Positions 42,338 to 51,760 of a DNA stretch of 64,000 nucleotides are shown piece by piece. Source of the DNA: CAJJDF01 sp965655625 (GTDB lineage Bacteria > Bacteroidota > Bacteroidia > Flavobacteriales_D > CAJJDF01). Made by a program: the position numbers and the translations under genes. A model generated the notes under the pieces. It searched no databases, was not told where the DNA came from, and saw only the letters and a list, made by a program, of their open reading frames with translations. The stretch spans positions 38,515-102,514 of the forward strand of contig CBFHHA010000003.1 in NCBI GenBank assembly GCA_965655625.1. Reading direction: 5' to 3'. Position 1 is the first letter of the stretch. The number at the start of each line of letters is the position of its first letter.

Positions 42338-44455
42338 ATGAATCCAATCGAACAACTTTCCAAAACTTTTAATATTCCTATACATCAGGTAAGAAAAACA
42401 ATTCAATTGCTAGAAGAGGGAGGAACCGTTCCTTTTATTTCTCGTTACCGAAAAGAGCAAACGGGTGGTTTGGATGAGGTTCAGATTTTGGACATTAAAA
42501 ATGAATTAGATAAATTAAAAGAGCTCGAAAAAAGAAAACAAACCATCCTGAAAGCCATTGAGGAACAAGAGTTATTGACAGATGAAATAAAAAGATTGAT
42601 TGAAAAATCAACTTCGCTTACCGAGTTGGAGGATATTTATTTACCCTTCAAAAAGAAACGGAAAACCAAAGCGAGCGAGGCACGAAAAAATGGATTGGAG
42701 CCTTTGGCAAAAATTATCATGGCTCAAAACGAAGAGGATATAAACAGAGCAGCTTCTCGATTTGTAAATGGGAATATCGATTCTGCCGAAAAAGCGTTGG
42801 AAGGAGCTCGATATATTATTGCTGAATGGATTAGTGAAAGAGTTGTGGTGAGGAATTTGGTAAGAAAGGCTTTTGAAAAACAAGGAGTTGCCAAAACCAA
42901 AGTGGTAAAAGGAAAAGAGTTGGAAGGAGAAAAATTCAAGGATTATTTCGGTTATTCAGAACCCACCTGCAAACTAAAATCTCACAGAACCTTGGCGTTG
43001 TTGCGAGCAGAAAAAGAGGGGTTTATTCGATTGAAAATTGAGCCTGACGAAAACTATGTATTGGATCAACTGATCGACAAACTAAAACACGGTTGGAACG
43101 AATCTTCCGTTCAGGTAGAGTTGGCAATAAAGGATGCTTACAAAAGATTATTAAAACCATCTATAGAAACTGAACATAGAAATGCGTTGAAGCAAAAGGC
43201 TGATGAGCAAGCTATCGCAGTGTTCTCCGAAAATCTGAAACAATTGCTACTCACTGCTCCTGTTGGTCAAAAAAGAATTTTGGCACTTGATCCAGGCTTT
43301 AAATCTGGATGTAAATTGGTGTGTTTGAATGAGAACGGAGAGTTGATTCACAACGAAAATATTTATCCGCATCCTCCACAAAAAGACACCAAAATGGCTT
43401 CAAAAAAAGTTGTGTCACTAGTGGAAAGATACAAAATTGAAGTAATTGCCATCGGAAATGGGACTGCCAGCAGAGAAACGGAATACTTTATCAAACGATT
43501 GAAGTTTGATAGAAAATTGCAAGTTTTTATGGTAAGCGAAGATGGAGCTAGTATTTACAGTGCAAGTAAGGTGGCGAGGGAGGAATTTCCACAATATGAT
43601 GTAACGGTTCGTGGAGCAGTTTCTATAGGCAGGCGATTGATGGATCCGTTGGCCGAGCTAGTAAAAATTGATCCGAAATCAGTTGGAGTGGGTCAATATC
43701 AGCACGATGTAAACCAAACTTTGCTCAAAAATTCGTTAGACGATGTGGTGATAAGTTGTGTAAATAGAGTGGGAGTGAACGTGAATACTGCCAGTAAATA
43801 TTTGTTGCAATATGTTTCTGGATTGGGCGAAACCACGGCTCAAAATGTGGTAGATTACAGAAAAGAAAATGGAGATTTTACTTCGCGAACTCAACTTAAA
43901 AAAGTGAAACGAATGGGCGACAAAGCTTTTGAACAATCCGCTGCTTTTTTGCGAATTCAGGGAGCAAAGAATCCACTAGATAATTCGGCTGTTCATCCGG
44001 AGAGTTACAAAGTAGTGGAAAAAATGGCTAAGGATTTAAAAGTAACAGTAAAGGAGTTAATTGGTAACGAAGAATTGATAAATTCAATACCATTAGCAAC
44101 TTATCAAAACTCCGTCACAGGCATGGCTACTTTGCAAGACATTGTGGCTGAGCTGAAAAAACCAGCCAACGATCCACGAGAAAAAGCAAAAATGCTCGAA
44201 TTTGACGACAATTTGCGAACAATTGCCGATGTGAAACCAGGAATGGAACTAAACGGAATTGTTACCAACGTAACCAATTTCGGGTGTTTTGTAGATATTG
44301 GAATTAAGGAAAATGGATTGGTTCACATTTCTAATATATGTGGCGAATACATTGCTAATCCGGCTGATAAAGTGAAGCTTCACCAACATGTGAAAGTGAA
44401 AGTATTGGAAGTGGAAGTGGTTAGGAAACGAATTGGGTTAACAATGAATTTTTAG
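42338..44455 (+). CDS. tex: Tex-like RNA-binding transcription accessory protein
   Basis: 705 residues. Tex N-terminal domain (IPFISRYRKEQTGGLDEVQI), a YqgF/RNase H-like domain (RILALDPGFKSGCKLVCL), helix-hairpin-helix repeats (VNTASKYLLQYVSGLGETTA, RTQLKKVKRMGDKAFEQ) and a C-terminal S1 domain (GIVTNVTNFGCFVDIGIKEN, GLVHIS). Tex homologues bind nucleic acid and affect transcription or decay. Monocistronic and full-length. Confidence 0.9.
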   Translation: MNPIEQLSKTFNIPIHQVRKTIQLLEEGGTVPFISRYRKEQTGGLDEVQILDIKNELDKLKELEKRKQTILKAIEEQELLTDEIKRLIEKSTSLTELEDIYLPFKKKRKTKASEARKNGLEPLAKIIMAQNEEDINRAASRFVNGNIDSAEKALEGARYIIAEWISERVVVRNLVRKAFEKQGVAKTKVVKGKELEGEKFKDYFGYSEPTCKLKSHRTLALLRAEKEGFIRLKIEPDENYVLDQLIDKLKHGWNESSVQVELAIKDAYKRLLKPSIETEHRNALKQKADEQAIAVFSENLKQLLLTAPVGQKRILALDPGFKSGCKLVCLNENGELIHNENIYPHPPQKDTKMASKKVVSLVERYKIEVIAIGNGTASRETEYFIKRLKFDRKLQVFMVSEDGASIYSASKVAREEFPQYDVTVRGAVSIGRRLMDPLAELVKIDPKSVGVGQYQHDVNQTLLKNSLDDVVISCVNRVGVNVNTASKYLLQYVSGLGETTAQNVVDYRKENGDFTSRTQLKKVKRMGDKAFEQSAAFLRIQGAKNPLDNSAVHPESYKVVEKMAKDLKVTVKELIGNEELINSIPLATYQNSVTGMATLQDIVAELKKPANDPREKAKMLEFDDNLRTIADVKPGMELNGIVTNVTNFGCFVDIGIKENGLVHISNICGEYIANPADKVKLHQHVKVKVLEVEVVRKRIGLTMNF

Positions 44456-44528
44456 TTTTTATTCAATTGATTAAAATAGTTTTTTCATTTAAACTGGAAC
44501 TAACAGGAGCATATTTCTCCCTTGTGGA

Positions 44529-44640
44529 GAGGCTAGGAGGGTGTTTTTATGTGTCATTCCGGCCTCCGAGCCGGAATCTATAGCTTTACGTTTACTTCGT
44601 AGGATTTTCGATTTCCAATCAAGTTTGGAATAACAAATCC
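44529..44640. repeat. REP-like palindromic intergenic element
   Basis: The gap 44456-44673 holds ATTCCGGC (44556-44563) and GCCGGAAT (44570-44577), an 8-bp perfect dyad with loop CTCCGA, followed by a related degenerate arm (GATTTCCAATC, then TTTGGAATAAC). The preceding GAGGCTAGGA (44529-44538) recurs at 63571-63580. A minus-strand ORF across this block is a by-product of the repeat. Confidence 0.55.
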
Positions 44641-44673
44641 TTAATGATTTATGTGCTTTCGTTTTGAATGGAC

Positions 44674-45450
44674 TCAAGTTTTAATCTCAAATCTATCCCG
44701 ATCCTCCAATGCAGGAAATTTAGCTCTAAAATCAACTAAATTTTGTTTACTCAACAAATGAATTTCAATTTCATTTTTGTGTTCTTCAAAACTCGAAATT
44801 TCATCTCCTTTGTAATTAATAATTGCTGAGTTTCCAGAGTACGTTTTTCCTGTTCCATCTTTTCCTACTCGATTAATTGCTACAACGTAGCTTACATTTT
44901 CTATAGCTCTGGAAAATAATAGATTACCCCAAGGTTTTTTTCTTACTTCTGGCCAATTGGCTACGTAAATATACAGGTCTATTTTGCTTGTATTTCTGCT
45001 CCAAACCGGGAATCGCAAATCATAACAAATCAGTGGACAAATTTTCCAGTTTTTTAGTTCAAAAGTGACTTGTTTTTCTCCTGGGGAATAATAGTTTTGT
45101 TCACCTGCAAAAGTGAATAAATGGCGTTTGTCGTAGGTCAATAAATTTCCTGTTGGCTGGGCAATCAGCATTCGGTTGTAAAATGTATTGGTTTCTTTTA
45201 TCATCACCGAACCCAGTATACAAGAGTTTTTGGTTTTGGCTTTTTCCAAAATCCAGCTTACTGTTTTGCCAGTCATTTCCTCCGCTAAATTCGTATTCAT
45301 AGAAAATCCCGTAGTAAACATTTCGGGTAAAACGATTAAATCAACTCCTTCTTTTATGCCATTTATTTTCTCCGAAAACATTTCCAAATTAGCGTCAATA
45401 TCTTCCCAGATAATTTCCGATTGTATAGCTGCAATAGTTAAATCGTGCAT
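44674..45450 (-). CDS. Carbon-nitrogen hydrolase, omega-amidase (YafV-like)
   Basis: 258 residues of the nitrilase superfamily with the full catalytic triad: Glu43 (VLPEMFTTGF), Lys (TYDKRHLFTF) and Cys (CPLICYDLRFP). Close similarity in these motifs to YafV/Nit2 omega-amidases suggests hydrolysis of alpha-ketoglutaramate or alpha-ketosuccinamate. The gene overlaps the end of the upstream aminotransferase by 13 bp, which strongly supports coupling of the two reactions (glutamine transaminase/omega-amidase route). Confidence 0.85.
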   Translation of the reverse strand: MHDLTIAAIQSEIIWEDIDANLEMFSEKINGIKEGVDLIVLPEMFTTGFSMNTNLAEEMTGKTVSWILEKAKTKNSCILGSVMIKETNTFYNRMLIAQPTGNLLTYDKRHLFTFAGEQNYYSPGEKQVTFELKNWKICPLICYDLRFPVWSRNTSKIDLYIYVANWPEVRKKPWGNLLFSRAIENVSYVVAINRVGKDGTGKTYSGNSAIINYKGDEISSFEEHKNEIEIHLLSKQNLVDFRAKFPALEDRDRFEIKT

Positions 45451-46583
45451 AATAGTTTTCCTGCTTTAATGAGTAATTCGTCTTCTTTGGCAAAACAAAA
45501 TCGCAGCACTTTATTATCTTCCAAATCAGGATAAAATACCGAAAGTGGGATAGAGGCAATGCCTTTTTCTATGGTTAGTTTTTTGGCAAATTCCACATCG
45601 TTCATATCAGATATTTCAGAATAGTCGAGCAACTGAAAATAGGTTCCACTGCAGGGAATTATTTTAAATCTGGAATCTTTGATCGAAGCCAAAAATAGGT
45701 CTCTTTTTCGTTCATAAAACTCCGAAGTATTTGCAAAAGGGTTGTGGTTGATGATATAGTCGTTAATCGCATATTGCATGGGAGAATTACAAGAGAAAAC
45801 AGTGTATTGATGTATTTTTCGAAATTCCTTCATGAGCCAATCTGGACCCACACAAAACCCAAGTTTCCATCCTGTTACGTGAAGACTTTTCCCAAAAGAA
45901 TAAATAACCATCGCTCGTTTTTTCAACTCAGGAAACCCCAAAACACTTTCGTGTTTGTTCCCGTCAAAAGTGATGTGTTCGTACACTTCGTCACTAATGA
46001 CAATAATTTCGGTGCCGTTCGTGATTTTTTCGAGTTGTTCTAAATCAAATTTTGACAACAAACTTCCCGTTGGATTGTGTGGAGAGTTTATTACAATCAG
46101 TTTAGTTTTTGCGTTTACTTTCTGTCTCACCATTTCCCAATTGATTGAATAATCAGGATGCAGAAGAGGAATAAATACGGGGATTCCACCGTGAACTTCA
46201 ATTGCCGGAGCATAACAGTCGTAGGCTGGAGAGAATAAAATAACTTCATCTCCTTCATTCACTACTGCCGAAATAGTATTGTAAATAGCTTGAGTGGCGC
46301 CCGCTGTTACGGTAATTTCGGAGTTCGGATTTATTTCTCCACCGTAAGTTTTTGTTAAATAATTGCTTAACGTTACTCTTAATTCCAGGATACCAGGCAT
46401 CGGAGCGTATTGATTGTTTCCTTCTTTCAGGTGTTGGGTTACTAAGTCGATTAATTTTTTATCCACTTCAAATCCGGGGAAACCTTGAGAAAGATTAACA
46501 GCATTGTGGGAATTTGCCAAGGCCGACATGGTCGAAAATATGGTAGTGCCTACTTCTGGGAGTTTGGAATTGATACTGTTCAT
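45438..46583 (-). CDS. Methionine/glutamine-type aminotransferase (YbdL/KAT-like)
   Basis: 381 residues, fold type I class I/II aminotransferase. Motifs: VNLSQGFPGFEVD, NQYAPMPGILELR, VTAGATQAIYNTI, VINSPHNPTGSL and the PLP lysine in YSFGKSLHVTGWKLGF. The Gln/Met-preferring group (YbdL, kynurenine aminotransferase/glutamine transaminase K) shares these features. ATG 46583 gives a family-like N-terminus; the open frame extends into the upstream gene. Together with the overlapping omega-amidase it would regenerate methionine from its keto acid using glutamine. Confidence 0.85.
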   Translation of the reverse strand: MNSINSKLPEVGTTIFSTMSALANSHNAVNLSQGFPGFEVDKKLIDLVTQHLKEGNNQYAPMPGILELRVTLSNYLTKTYGGEINPNSEITVTAGATQAIYNTISAVVNEGDEVILFSPAYDCYAPAIEVHGGIPVFIPLLHPDYSINWEMVRQKVNAKTKLIVINSPHNPTGSLLSKFDLEQLEKITNGTEIIVISDEVYEHITFDGNKHESVLGFPELKKRAMVIYSFGKSLHVTGWKLGFCVGPDWLMKEFRKIHQYTVFSCNSPMQYAINDYIINHNPFANTSEFYERKRDLFLASIKDSRFKIIPCSGTYFQLLDYSEISDMNDVEFAKKLTIEKGIASIPLSVFYPDLEDNKVLRFCFAKEDELLIKAGKLLCTI

Positions 46584-46584
46584 G

Positions 46585-46971
46585 TTAGTTTTTTTTATTG
46601 AAGTTGATTTCTTTTTCAAATTGTCCATCTTCTCTATAAAAAAACCACATTCCTTTTTTTATGTCGTTCTCGTATGAACCAAAAATTTTTAACGTTCCGT
46701 TTGGGTAGAATGATTTATAAATTCCATTTCTTTTACCAAACAAATAATTAGACTCACTCCATTTTGATCCGTTTTCATAAAACGATTCCCATTTGCCTTG
46801 TTTTAAATCGTTCACAATATCTCCCTTGATTTTAATACTACCATTGGGATGAAATTCTTGATGTTTTTCGGTTAATTTTTTCTTTACATCCTGTTCAACT
46901 GGTGGTGAAGATTGAGAACAACTCCAGCCATTTAATAGGAAGAGTATATAAAGGAAAGTTGTTTTTTTCAT
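46585..46971 (-). CDS. MORN-like repeat lipoprotein (YwqK type)
   Basis: 128 residues. A signal sequence ends near WSCSQS (possible lipoprotein cysteine), followed by three YwqK/MORN-variant repeats with the pattern FHPNGSIKIKGDI, YENGSKWSESNYLFGKRNG and FYPNGTLKIFGSYENDIKKG. Such repeats form surface or envelope beta-sheets; function unknown. Its stop is 1 bp from the aminotransferase ATG, so the three genes form one coupled operon despite unrelated roles. Confidence 0.7.
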   Translation of the reverse strand: MKKTTFLYILFLLNGWSCSQSSPPVEQDVKKKLTEKHQEFHPNGSIKIKGDIVNDLKQGKWESFYENGSKWSESNYLFGKRNGIYKSFYPNGTLKIFGSYENDIKKGMWFFYREDGQFEKEINFNKKN

Positions 46972-47103
46972 AAAAATATAATTTATTAAATTTACTAAAC
47001 TGACAAAATATAGCCGGTTTTTTTAGAGGAAAGTATTTTGTAAAGTTCAAATTTTGCTCTCTATTTTTCCAAAACCCCCCAAACTCAGCTTTGAACAGAT
47101 GCC

Positions 47104-47238
47104 ATGAAAGAGTATAGTTTAAAGTCTGAAAGATTTTTTGAGAAGTTAGAAATAAAAAATAGAACAGCTACAGCAAGTGTAGTAAAAGTTGTAAATTCGT
47201 CAGCAGGAGATATGATTCGTGTAAAAGAAAGAGAATAA
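47104..47238 (+). CDS. Possible small protein, 44 residues
   Basis: In the 334-bp gap 46972-47305, an ATG-initiated frame of 44 codons encodes a basic peptide (MKEYSLKSERFFEKLEIKNR, then TATASVVKVVNSSAGDMI, ending RVKERE). Its composition looks coding and no stop interrupts it, but there is no perfect -7 box nearby and no family was recognised. The rest of the gap is AT-rich with nothing further seen. Confidence 0.4.
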   Translation: MKEYSLKSERFFEKLEIKNRTATASVVKVVNSSAGDMIRVKERE

Positions 47239-47305
47239 AATGGTATTGGAGATTGGAAACTAGGTTAAACGTTTCCTCGCTCGTGACAGAAAGACTATAA
47301 CTTAG

Positions 47306-49633
47306 ATGAATAAAGGATTTATTGGAATTGTTTTATTAGTAGTAGTGGCAATCCTTGCTGCCACTTTTGTTTTGACAAAAAAAGATTCGGAAGTCAATAA
47401 AACGCTTTTTTTTTATGAGTTAATACCTACTAACTTTACCAATGAAATTCTAGAAATAAAAAAGCCTTATCAAGTCGTTGAGGAATTATTAACTTCAAGT
47501 TTAATTTGGAAAGAACTCGATGAAAATCAAACCCAGTTAGAGAACTTTTGGAATTCGACTGATTCGCAATTCAATTCAATAAAAGAAAAAGCTGAAGCGT
47601 TTTATCTTTTCTCTACCGATAAATCTAATTACTTTCTGTTTGAATTGGGAACGAATTTAGATTCGATAAATGCAAAAGAGGGTTACTCTGCTTACTTGTT
47701 TCACAATTTTTTATTGTATTCAACCAGTAATCTTTCAGAATTTCATACTAAATATGAGGAGGAAGCTTCACTCATTGAGCATCATTCTTTTGAAAGGATT
47801 TTAAACCAAAAAACGACAAATAAAGAAGGGATTAAATTATATCAAAAGAAAATAGAGGAATGGAATGTTCATGAAATAACTTTTTTACCGGAGCAATTAT
47901 TTAGCAGTTCAAATGTAAAAAGACAGCAATCTAGATCTTCATTTTCGGGAAAATTGGATTTGACAATTTTCGACTATTTACCAGCACGATTTCATGCCAT
48001 CGAAATAACTCAGAAAGATACTTTAGTTGTGACTCAAGCCGACTCTTTGTACTATGCGGATGTATCTAAAAAATGTGAATGTGATGCATTATTTTCTCTT
48101 ACTAATTGGAGGCAACATTCAGAAATTAAATTTGTTCCTTTTGGGGATTCGAACGAAATAATTTTAGTGAAACTAACTGATTTATCTGATTTTGAAGATG
48201 CAATGAAAGATTTGATGCCCGACAGTATTTTATTCCAAGAAGGAAATCATCAAATTAATTATGTAGGAGAAGGAATCAAGATTGGAGGCTTCCAGAAAAA
48301 CTATACACATGTTTTAAGAATAGACGATTATGTCTATTTTGGTGAAGAAAAATCTCAATTAGAGAAAATGGACTTTAGAGTTTTTTCTGGATTAACGGTG
48401 AGCTCTTCGGAGGAGGTTTCTACTTTTATCAACCATAATATAAGTAGAAGTTCTTTTTATATTGCCCTAAAACAAGGTTTGAAATTGGGTGTAGTTGAAA
48501 GTAAAAAGGGACTGTCCTTGTACCAAGAAAAAAATCAAAAGGAAGACCTAAATTATGTTAGCTTCATCTATTCCCAAGAAATAGAAATTGGAAAAGGAAT
48601 GGTAAACTCAAAGTGGATCAAATCTTTTGATACTAGGTTAAAAAATAGAATTTTTAAAGTTGAGAACCACCGCACGAATGACCACAACTATCTTGTTCAA
48701 GATGAAAACAATGTCATTTATTTTGTATCGCCAAATGGTGAGATTAATTGGAGCAAAGGTATTGAGGGAGAAATTGTAGGAAATGTAAAGAATATTGATT
48801 TATTTGGAAATCAAAAGAAACAACTTATTTTTAATACCTCCAATCAATTGTTTCTGCTGGATATTTTGGGAAGAAATGTTGGCGCTTTTCCAGTGGTTAT
48901 TACAGATTCGGCTATTGCGAATGTTTCGGTGATGGATTACGATAATGACTTAAATTTTCGATTCTTGGTACCAACCATGGCGGGGATAAAAAGTGTAAAT
49001 ACGCAAGGTGAATTAGTCAAGGGTTGGGCACAGCCTAAAACAAAATCGCCTGTGGTGGGAGATATAGCTCACTTATTAATTTCTAATTTGGATTATATTG
49101 TGGTTCAAGATAATGCCCATAATCTTTATTTCTTCAACAGACGGGGAGAGGAAAGGCATAAAGTGTCAGCAAGATTTGGCACTCCATTTATGGTGACAAA
49201 AGGAAGCTCAATCAACAGCACCAGGGCTCTGTATTTTGATTCTATTGAGAATACAATCTGTCGTCAATTTTTTTCGGATAAACCTGTTTCCATTTTGTTA
49301 AGTCCTCAAAAAAAGATTACTCAATTCTTTTTTGTTGATTTTGATCAGGATGAAGAAAAAGATTTTGTGTTGATTTTTGGCAATGAACTTGTCGTATACG
49401 GACAAGATCTTATTATCAAAGAAAAAATAGAATTGCCCGAAATCTATTCGCAATTAAGAGTGAGAGAAGGGGAGGTAAGTTATATCAATGCGCTTAACGA
49501 TTTGGTTATTACACGAAAAGGAAAAAATCACCTGATCGAAAGAGTGGAATATTATGAATTGGATAAGGTAAAAAACAGGCTTAGGGTATTGGTAAAATCT
49601 GGGAATAACCTAAAGTTGTTACATTTGCAATAA
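47306..49633 (+). CDS. Unknown membrane-anchored protein, 775 residues
   Basis: An N-terminal membrane helix (about 5-24) anchors a large extracytoplasmic protein. The first half has no recognised fold. The second half contains repeated strand-turn elements such as VSPNGEINWSKGIEGEIVGN, NIDLFGNQKKQLIFNTSNQL and FVDFDQDEEKDFVLIFG that resemble FG-GAP/beta-propeller blades with acidic DxDxD-type loops. A structural or sensing role at the envelope is possible. The GT2 gene begins 2 bp after its stop, so they form an operon. Confidence 0.7.
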   Translation: MNKGFIGIVLLVVVAILAATFVLTKKDSEVNKTLFFYELIPTNFTNEILEIKKPYQVVEELLTSSLIWKELDENQTQLENFWNSTDSQFNSIKEKAEAFYLFSTDKSNYFLFELGTNLDSINAKEGYSAYLFHNFLLYSTSNLSEFHTKYEEEASLIEHHSFERILNQKTTNKEGIKLYQKKIEEWNVHEITFLPEQLFSSSNVKRQQSRSSFSGKLDLTIFDYLPARFHAIEITQKDTLVVTQADSLYYADVSKKCECDALFSLTNWRQHSEIKFVPFGDSNEIILVKLTDLSDFEDAMKDLMPDSILFQEGNHQINYVGEGIKIGGFQKNYTHVLRIDDYVYFGEEKSQLEKMDFRVFSGLTVSSSEEVSTFINHNISRSSFYIALKQGLKLGVVESKKGLSLYQEKNQKEDLNYVSFIYSQEIEIGKGMVNSKWIKSFDTRLKNRIFKVENHRTNDHNYLVQDENNVIYFVSPNGEINWSKGIEGEIVGNVKNIDLFGNQKKQLIFNTSNQLFLLDILGRNVGAFPVVITDSAIANVSVMDYDNDLNFRFLVPTMAGIKSVNTQGELVKGWAQPKTKSPVVGDIAHLLISNLDYIVVQDNAHNLYFFNRRGEERHKVSARFGTPFMVTKGSSINSTRALYFDSIENTICRQFFSDKPVSILLSPQKKITQFFFVDFDQDEEKDFVLIFGNELVVYGQDLIIKEKIELPEIYSQLRVREGEVSYINALNDLVITRKGKNHLIERVEYYELDKVKNRLRVLVKSGNNLKLLHLQ

Positions 49634-49635
49634 CT

Positions 49636-50586
49636 ATGAAAGTAAGTGGTTTCACCTTTATAAAAAATGCAACTAAGTTGTACATTCCTCTGAAAGAAAG
49701 TATACTTTCGGTATTACCCCTGGTAGATGAATTTGTGATTGCTGTGGGAGACAACGATTCTGACGATCCAACTTTGGAAATCATTGAAGAGATTGAGTCT
49801 TCAAAGATAAAAATTATCCACACAGTATGGGATACAACAACTTACACTAAGAATACAGAGTTTGCTCGGCAAACAGATATTGCAAAAGAGGCTTGCAAGG
49901 GAGATTGGCTCATTTACATTCAGGCAGATGAGGCAATTCATGAATCGGATCATTTAGCGATTAAGAAAGCGATGCAAAAGTACCAGAATGACAAAGAAAT
50001 AGAGGGCCTGTTGTTTCATTATCGTCATTTTTGGGGAGATTACAATCATTTTCATACCTCTCATAATTGGTACCCAAAAGAGATACGCATTATAAAAAAC
50101 TCAAAAAACATTCACTCTTGGCGCGATGCACAATCCTTTCGGAAGTTCGATACGTTTGATTATTCTCCCTCCGATTACAACTCCGAAAGAGGGCAGAAGT
50201 TAACAGTAAAACTTATCGATGCATACATTTTTCATTACGGGTATGTTCGACCACCTCACATGATGAGTTACAAATCGCAGGTGATGCACAGCAGTTATCA
50301 CGGTAAGAAAAAAGCAGCCGAAATAGTGGCCAAGCAACCCAAAGAATTTGACTACGGACCGCTACAAAGATTAGCTAAGTTTGAAGGAACTCATCCTTCG
50401 GTAATGTCGAGCTGGATAGCAAAATTCGATTGGAAAATTAAATTGCAGTATTCAGGGAAAAGAAACCCGCACAGACCTATGCACAAGCATGAAAGAATGA
50501 AGTACAGAGTGGTTACATGGATTGAACAAAACCTATTAAACAAAAGAATGATAGGGGGCTTCAGAAATTACGTGTTAAAGAAATAA
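49636..50586 (+). CDS. Glycosyltransferase family 2 protein
   Basis: 316 residues with a GT-A fold start: VSGFTFIKNATKLYIPLKES, VDEFVIAVGDNDSDDPT and a metal/nucleotide motif YIQADEAIHE in place of the usual DxD. The C-terminal part is Tyr/His/Trp-rich (FHYRHFWGDYNHFHTSHNWY). The sugar and acceptor are unknown. It is translated 2 bp after the 775-residue envelope protein. A TACATTTG at 49620-49627 fits the -7 box but lies inside the upstream coding end and may be chance. Confidence 0.8.
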   Translation: MKVSGFTFIKNATKLYIPLKESILSVLPLVDEFVIAVGDNDSDDPTLEIIEEIESSKIKIIHTVWDTTTYTKNTEFARQTDIAKEACKGDWLIYIQADEAIHESDHLAIKKAMQKYQNDKEIEGLLFHYRHFWGDYNHFHTSHNWYPKEIRIIKNSKNIHSWRDAQSFRKFDTFDYSPSDYNSERGQKLTVKLIDAYIFHYGYVRPPHMMSYKSQVMHSSYHGKKKAAEIVAKQPKEFDYGPLQRLAKFEGTHPSVMSSWIAKFDWKIKLQYSGKRNPHRPMHKHERMKYRVVTWIEQNLLNKRMIGGFRNYVLKK

Positions 50587-50598
50587 ACTCAAATAGAA

Positions 50599-51666
50599 TC
50601 AATCTTTAGTGGTATTAAAAGAAGAGTTAATTAATGGCTCCGGACCAGCAAGTAGTTTGGCAATTTTTTGAGTTTTTGGAAACCTTTCCAAAATAATTTT
50701 TAAAAGGACCGTAATGGGAATGGACATAATCATTCCTGGCACTCCCCACAAGTAACCCCAAAACATCAACATAACCAAGATTGCAATTACATTGATAGAG
50801 AATGTTTTTCCCATAAAAATTGGTTCCAAAATAGCGCCAAATAATATTTCTATTCCACCTACCACAGAGAAAAAGAGAAAAAGTGTGGTAGGTGATTCTA
50901 TCTCTACAAAGGCAAAAAGCGTAATGACAATTACTGCTATAACAGAGCCAATCATTTGCACAAAGTTAATAGCAAAGGCAAATACGCCCCAGAAAATCGG
51001 AAAACTAACATCAAAGAAATAACACGCCACAGAGAAGCCAATTCCAGTGAATAGGCTCATTAGAAACTTTACAATAAGGAATTTGTAGATGTCTTTTTCT
51101 ATTTTAATAAATGTTTTGATGGAAGCAAATTCTTGTCGAAACAAGATGTCTTTCATAATAACTTGCAGGTTTACCGAACCTGCCAATAACAGAACCACAA
51201 AAAACAAAGTCATGAGAATCATTGTAACCGTACGGTTAGCAAATCCCAATATTTTTCCTACATTAAAAGAAGATTTATTGCTTTGAAAATAATCAAGCAA
51301 TACATTGCTGGAGTGCTCCTTCGTCATTCCAAAGAAATCCTCTACAGTTAGAATTGCGGCTGTAATTTTTTCATTTGCTTTGTTCAGAAACACTTCATCC
51401 GATTGCATTATTTCTTTGCTCGAAATTTGAATTAAAACAGATCCAACAAAAATAACTCCGATTAGTAGAGAAAGAGCGACCAACAAACTTCCAATTTTTG
51501 GCATTCCTTTTTTCTCCAACCATCTCATGAGAGGCAGAAAAAGCAAGGCGATAAACATTGATCCAAATAAAGGAATAAAAATAAAAGATAAGATCTGTAA
51601 CAGATAAAAAATAACGGGTACGGCAATTACCAGTAATAAAATATTGGTCGTTCTTATATCTCTCAT
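50599..51666 (-). CDS. AI-2E family transporter (UPF0118)
   Basis: 355 residues, about eight membrane helices, of the AI-2 exporter/PerM-like family. Family features: paired N-terminal helices with FIPLFGSMFIALLFLPLMRW, and the C-terminal AILEPIFMGKTFSINVIAIL followed by LWGVPGMIMSIPITVLLKII. Despite the name, substrates vary (for example Na+/H+ exchange in some members), so the cargo is open. Own promoter: TATATTTG at 51693-51700 on the minus strand. Converges with the GT2 gene. Confidence 0.85.
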   Translation of the reverse strand: MRDIRTTNILLLVIAVPVIFYLLQILSFIFIPLFGSMFIALLFLPLMRWLEKKGMPKIGSLLVALSLLIGVIFVGSVLIQISSKEIMQSDEVFLNKANEKITAAILTVEDFFGMTKEHSSNVLLDYFQSNKSSFNVGKILGFANRTVTMILMTLFFVVLLLAGSVNLQVIMKDILFRQEFASIKTFIKIEKDIYKFLIVKFLMSLFTGIGFSVACYFFDVSFPIFWGVFAFAINFVQMIGSVIAVIVITLFAFVEIESPTTLFLFFSVVGGIEILFGAILEPIFMGKTFSINVIAILVMLMFWGYLWGVPGMIMSIPITVLLKIILERFPKTQKIAKLLAGPEPLINSSFNTTKD

Positions 51667-51692
51667 TTGGGTTGGGTTAAAAAATGTAAACG

Positions 51693-51700
51693 CAAATATA
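51693..51700 (-). promoter_or_regulatory. -7 promoter box, AI-2E family transporter gene
   Basis: TATATTTG on the minus strand, a perfect TAnnTTTG box, 26 nt before the ATG at 51666. Confidence 0.5.
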
Positions 51701-51760
51701 TAGATATATTTTGTACGACTGCCACAATTTTTATCAAGGGTTATTTAGCTATGTAAACGC

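Noticed and set aside
44489..44677. 62-codon minus-strand ORF after tex
   Set aside because: It is the translation of a palindromic repeat element and shows no coding character.
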